Source of the DNA: JAHJQZ01 sp963667595
GTDB lineage: Bacteria > Pseudomonadota > Alphaproteobacteria > Rhizobiales > Devosiaceae
Reading direction: 5' to 3'
NCBI GenBank assembly: GCA_963667595.2
Contig: CAXXWD010000001.1
Span: forward strand, 62,001-126,000
Length of the DNA: 64,000 nt
A program made the position numbers and the translations under genes. Numbering within the stretch: position 1 is the stretch's first letter; the number at the start of each line of letters is the position of its first letter. Below the pieces are notes generated by a model. The model was not told where the DNA came from, did not search any database, and saw only the letters and a program-made list of their open reading frames with translations. This document shows, piece after piece, positions 60,751 to 64,000 of the stretch.

Positions 60751-62934
60751 CTAGTGGGCCTGGCCGGGCGCGAAGGGAAATTTCAGCGCCTTGTAAAAAG
60801 CGAGCGGATGCGCCGGCGGCGCGTGGCCCTTGGGCAGGGGCAGGCCCGAAACCTCCTGGAAATAGGCAATCGAGGCATCGCGCCACCATTTTGCCTCGCG
60901 GCACTGGATCGCAAGGAAGGCCGCCACCTGGGCGAAGCGGCGCTTGTCGATATGAGGCCTGAGCGCCTGCCAGGTCCGCTCCATCTCTTTTGCCCCGTCC
61001 ACCCCGGAATCGAAGGCTTCGACAAGGCTCACCCACAGGGTCTTGCCCGACTTCATCTTGAAGTCCCAGGGCACGTGGTGGAACCACAAAAGGTATTTCT
61101 CGTCGAAGCCCCGCGGATCGGCAAACAGCGCCTGCAGTTCTGGCGCATATTGCGCGATGGCGTTGGAACCGGTCTTCGTGCGGTCGAAGCCGATGCCGTT
61201 TCTGTCGGCATGGTTGTAATAGGTCGGGTTCCATTCCGGCCTAGAAAGATCGGAAATCCAGGGGCCGGGGCCGTAGTGATGGTCGGTGGCGAACTGATGG
61301 TGCAACCCATAGGGCATCATGTAGTTAACGAGCGTTTCATGCGAGCCCATCATCATGTCGATAATGGGCTGAACGCATGCCGGGTCGCACCCGAAACTCA
61401 TTTTCACCCACTCCTCGGCGATCGCGCGCGAACTCATGTCCGGGTCCCAGGCAAGACGGCCGAACGCGTACCAGTTCGCCTGATTGAACACCCCGCCGCT
61501 CCAGGCGCGGTCGGTGCCGATATTGGCGACGCCCGCCATGCCGGTCATGGTTTGCCCGAACACCTGGCCCGTCAGAATCTTGGCGATGCTGGTCCCTTCC
61601 CCGGCGGCGAAACTATCGAATTTCAGCACTTCTTCGAAGGCGGGGCCGAGATAGCAAAGATGTGTCGCCTGGCCGAGATATTCCTTGGTGATCTGGACTT
61701 CCATCATCACCGGGGTCCGTTTCATCTCGGCAAAAAGAGGCGAGAACGGTTCGCGCGGCTGGAAATCGATGGGCCCGTTCTTGACCTGCAGGATGACGTT
61801 GGGCCGGAAGGCGCCGTCGAGCGGCTTGAAGGCGTCGAGCGCTTCGGCGGCACGATCGGCAACGGGATCGGACGCGTAAACGAAGGTCCGCCAGATCAGC
61901 AACCCACCATGCGGGCTGAGGGCATCGGCGATCATGTTGGCGCCGTCGGCATGATTGCGTCCGGCGTCGTTCGGTCCAGGCTGGCCTTCCGAATTGGCCT
62001 TGACCAGAAAGCCGCCGAAATCGGGGATGAGGGCGTAAATCTCGTCCGCCTTGCGCGCCCACCAGTCGCGCACCCCGGCATCGAGCGGATCGATGGTTTC
62101 GAGCCCGTCCAGACCGGCCGGCGTGGCGAAATTGACCGATAGAAAGACGCGGATGCCGTAGGAGCGGAAGATGTCGGCGAGTTTCGCGACCTTGGCGAGA
62201 TAGAAGGGCGACAGCATTTCGGACGCGGCGTTGACGTTGTTCAGCACCGTCCCGTTGATGCCGATCGAGGCATTGGCGCGCGCATAATCGGTGTAGCGGG
62301 GATCGGCATGGTCCGGCAGTGTCCACCAGTCCCAGATGGAGCCCCCGGCATAACCGCGCTCGATGGAGCCATCGAGATTGTCCCAATGGTTGAGAATCCT
62401 CAGCGACAACTGGGGCGACGAAACGAGATCGATGCTGGCGGGCGCCCCGCCCGTCTGGATGTGCCTCAAAAAGGCGAAACACCCGTAAAGAACGCCGACA
62501 TCCTCATTGGCCGCGATGATCGTGACCGGCGTCCCTTCGATATGCGTGCTCCGGACGATATAGCCGTCCCTGGCAAGCGTGGTGAGGGGCAGATCGAGCC
62601 TTGCGAGACGGGGAAGGCTTTTCGGCGTGCCGAAAAGAATGGTTCCCGGCTGGACGGCGCCGTCCGACGCCCCAGCCTTGCGGACCGGAACAGGCTTCAA
62701 AAGCATCGCGCCAAGTGCCCTTTCAAGCTCCAGACGCGCCGAAACGAGAACGGGACTTTCGTCTCCCGCCACCAGCAGCGACGCAGCCGCACCGACAACC
62801 TGTCTTTGCCTTTCAGGCAGCGGCAGATAGCGCAGCCAGAGATCGTAGCCGTCATCGTCGAGCCGAGTGGCGGGACACGTCCCGTCTTCACCCTCGGCAA
62901 GAGCCTCCAGAAAGCGCGAAATTGCGTTCGTCAT
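60751..62934 (-). CDS. aguA: Alpha-glucuronidase, GH67
   Basis: 727 residues, the normal GH67 size. It removes (4-O-methyl-)glucuronic acid from the ends of xylo-oligosaccharides. The general acid is Glu316 in VKANSEGQPGP. The paired carboxylates are Asp390 in VKNGPIDFQ and Glu418 in MEVQITKEYLG, with the 28-residue spacing known from characterised enzymes. There is no signal peptide, so it acts on imported aldouronic acids. The ATG at 62934 has AGGG nine bases upstream. It heads a leftward operon with an isomerase-like protein and a dehydrogenase. Its product would feed uxuA and eda elsewhere in the window. Confidence 0.94.
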   Translation of the reverse strand: MTNAISRFLEALAEGEDGTCPATRLDDDGYDLWLRYLPLPERQRQVVGAAASLLVAGDESPVLVSARLELERALGAMLLKPVPVRKAGASDGAVQPGTILFGTPKSLPRLARLDLPLTTLARDGYIVRSTHIEGTPVTIIAANEDVGVLYGCFAFLRHIQTGGAPASIDLVSSPQLSLRILNHWDNLDGSIERGYAGGSIWDWWTLPDHADPRYTDYARANASIGINGTVLNNVNAASEMLSPFYLAKVAKLADIFRSYGIRVFLSVNFATPAGLDGLETIDPLDAGVRDWWARKADEIYALIPDFGGFLVKANSEGQPGPNDAGRNHADGANMIADALSPHGGLLIWRTFVYASDPVADRAAEALDAFKPLDGAFRPNVILQVKNGPIDFQPREPFSPLFAEMKRTPVMMEVQITKEYLGQATHLCYLGPAFEEVLKFDSFAAGEGTSIAKILTGQVFGQTMTGMAGVANIGTDRAWSGGVFNQANWYAFGRLAWDPDMSSRAIAEEWVKMSFGCDPACVQPIIDMMMGSHETLVNYMMPYGLHHQFATDHHYGPGPWISDLSRPEWNPTYYNHADRNGIGFDRTKTGSNAIAQYAPELQALFADPRGFDEKYLLWFHHVPWDFKMKSGKTLWVSLVEAFDSGVDGAKEMERTWQALRPHIDKRRFAQVAAFLAIQCREAKWWRDASIAYFQEVSGLPLPKGHAPPAHPLAFYKALKFPFAPGQAH

Positions 62935-63143
62935 CGTGATGCAACCCTGTAGACCGGCGCGCATGGCCGATTTTTCTTCGTGTGCCACCCGTCTTCAGGT
63001 GGACAAGGCGAGGCGACCGGCTCTCCGATCACGCCAGTGTCCTCATGAAAACCACGGGACAAATGGCGCCGCGAGCCGGTCGCGATCCTGACCCGGGCGG
63101 GCTTTGGCGGCACGGTTTTCTCAAAGAGACGCTCCTTGTTCAT
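62931..63143 (-). CDS. Doubtful 70-codon ORF between the ATPase and GH67 genes
   Basis: An ATG in the ATPase stop (ATGA overlap) opens 70 codons (MNKERLFEKTVPPKPARVR...) that end with a TGA overlapping the GH67 start. The double overlap is striking. However, the ribosome site is too close, the composition is Arg/Pro-rich like random high-GC frames, and no domain is visible. It may be coding or may just be leader sequence. Confidence 0.2.
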   Translation of the reverse strand: MNKERLFEKTVPPKPARVRIATGSRRHLSRGFHEDTGVIGEPVASPCPPEDGWHTKKNRPCAPVYRVASR

Positions 63144-64000
63144 CTCCGCCCTGCCCTCAACAACAGGACGGTCTGCCAGACGAGAACCGGCACGATGGAA
63201 AACCCGAAGACCACGGACCACATCAGCGCATCGGGCGGCACCAGACCGAGGACCGAGGCCACCGGCGGAACATAGGGCGGCACGACGAGAAGAACGGCAC
63301 ACAAGGCCAACGCTGCCCAGACCCAGGGATTGCGGGTGATCTCGTTGACGAACGATCGCGAATGGTCGGACCGCATGTTGAACACCTGCCAGAGCTGGGC
63401 GAAGGCCAGCGTCAGGAAGGTCACGGTCACCTCCGCCCCGGCATCGAGGCCGAGCCAGAGCGTGCTCACCGCCAGCGCCGCAAAGATGCCGATGGTCATC
63501 AGGGCGCTCTGGATGAGGATGCGGGTCCATTGCTCCCGCCCGAGAATCGGGTGTTTCGGGTCGTGCGGCGGCCGATCGAGGACGTCGCCCTCACCCTCGC
63601 CGAGAGCCAGGGCAAAGGCCGGGAACACATCGGTGATGAGGTTGAGATAAAGGATCTGCAAAGGCAGGATCGGCAAGGGCAATGTCGACAACACGGCCAG
63701 CCCGATGACGAGCACCTCGGTCAGGTTACAGGCGAGCAGGTATGAGGCAAAGCGCCGGATATTGCCGAAAATGACCCGCCCCTCGCGAATGGCGGCAACA
63801 ATGGTGGTGAAGGCATCGTCCAAAAGCACCATGGCGGCCGCTTCGCGCGCCACGTCCGTGCCCCGCTGGCCCATGGCGACGCCGATATCGGCCTGCCTCA
63901 ATGCCGGGGCGTCGTTGACGCCATCCCCGGTCATGGCGACGATTTCGCCAGCGCCCTGATAGGCCTTGACCAGATCGAGCTTCTCCTTGGGGCTGACGCG
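63140..64000 (-). CDS. P-type cation-transporting ATPase, C-terminal part (gene enters from the right edge)
   Basis: 287 codons are open to the window edge, so the N-terminus and phosphorylation site are missing. The visible part starts in the P domain (VSPKEKLDLVKAYQ, then the hinge MTGDGVNDAPALRQADIGVAMG). It continues through four or more membrane helices with LPLQILYLNLITDVFPAFALALG, typical of P2-type calcium or similar cation pumps, and an MRSDHSRSFVNEITRNPWVW segment of the C-terminal cation-ATPase domain. The ion cannot be assigned without the missing half. It is transcribed towards the GH67 gene. Confidence 0.92.
   Translation of the reverse strand, partial: RVSPKEKLDLVKAYQGAGEIVAMTGDGVNDAPALRQADIGVAMGQRGTDVAREAAAMVLLDDAFTTIVAAIREGRVIFGNIRRFASYLLACNLTEVLVIGLAVLSTLPLPILPLQILYLNLITDVFPAFALALGEGEGDVLDRPPHDPKHPILGREQWTRILIQSALMTIGIFAALAVSTLWLGLDAGAEVTVTFLTLAFAQLWQVFNMRSDHSRSFVNEITRNPWVWAALALCAVLLVVPPYVPPVASVLGLVPPDALMWSVVFGFSIVPVLVWQTVLLLRAGRR

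Noticed and set aside
1..64000. tRNA, rRNA, CRISPR arrays, prophage or complete insertion sequence
   Set aside because: Reading the gaps between genes on both strands gave no cloverleaf-like sequence, no regularly spaced repeats and no transposase or integrase. Only short non-coding palindromic elements were seen.

Overview
The window comes from the chromosome of a high-GC alphaproteobacterium, most likely a member of the Hyphomicrobiales (Rhizobiales) close to Devosiaceae. This is inferred from the GC-rich codon use, the many ATGA and GTGA gene overlaps, the pairing of an alpha-2-macroglobulin gene with pbpC, and several dispersed palindromic repeats of the type common in that order. I made no database comparison. 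I found no tRNA, rRNA, CRISPR array, complete insertion sequence or phage gene.

Layout from left to right. (1) 0-4.5 kb: the start of an alpha/beta hydrolase, a small secreted protein and a YbbA/YbbP-type ABC system. (2) 5-12.6 kb: a GH51 alpha-L-arabinofuranosidase and a complete dipeptide-family ABC importer, probably for arabinose-containing oligosaccharides. (3) 13-20.8 kb: pbpC and a bacterial alpha-2-macroglobulin with a PAN/Apple-like N-terminus. (4) 21.2-28.5 kb: a BMP-family nucleoside/base importer, an amidase and a cytosine-deaminase-like enzyme, behind a promoter carrying a RutR-like palindrome. (5) 29-34 kb: a ytcA-mdtN-mdtO-mdtP efflux operon. (6) 34.2-36 kb: mannonate dehydratase and KDPG aldolase. 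(7) 36.3-39.9 kb: a heterodimeric ABC exporter. (8) 40.1-58.4 kb: an exopolysaccharide locus. (9) 58.5-62.9 kb: an oxidoreductase, a sugar isomerase-like protein and a GH67 alpha-glucuronidase. (10) The window ends inside a P-type cation ATPase gene.

Two themes link the genes. First, plant hemicellulose use: an exported GH10 xylanase, intracellular GH51 and GH67 side-chain enzymes, the importer, uxuA and eda together could handle arabino- and glucurono-substituted xylan and feed uronic acid carbon into the lower Entner-Doudoroff route. Second, polysaccharide production: a priming sugar transferase, glycosyltransferases, flippase, polymerase, co-polymerase and deacetylase make a Wzx/Wzy pathway. 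Its distinctive part is a module of asparagine synthase-like amidotransferase, acyl carrier protein, acyl-AMP ligase and a stand-alone NAD-synthetase-like enzyme, which suggests an unusual amide-bearing decoration. This module is my best candidate for an undescribed system.

Many gaps between genes hold small palindromic repeats bounded by CTAG. Several of these supply the stop codon of the neighbouring gene.
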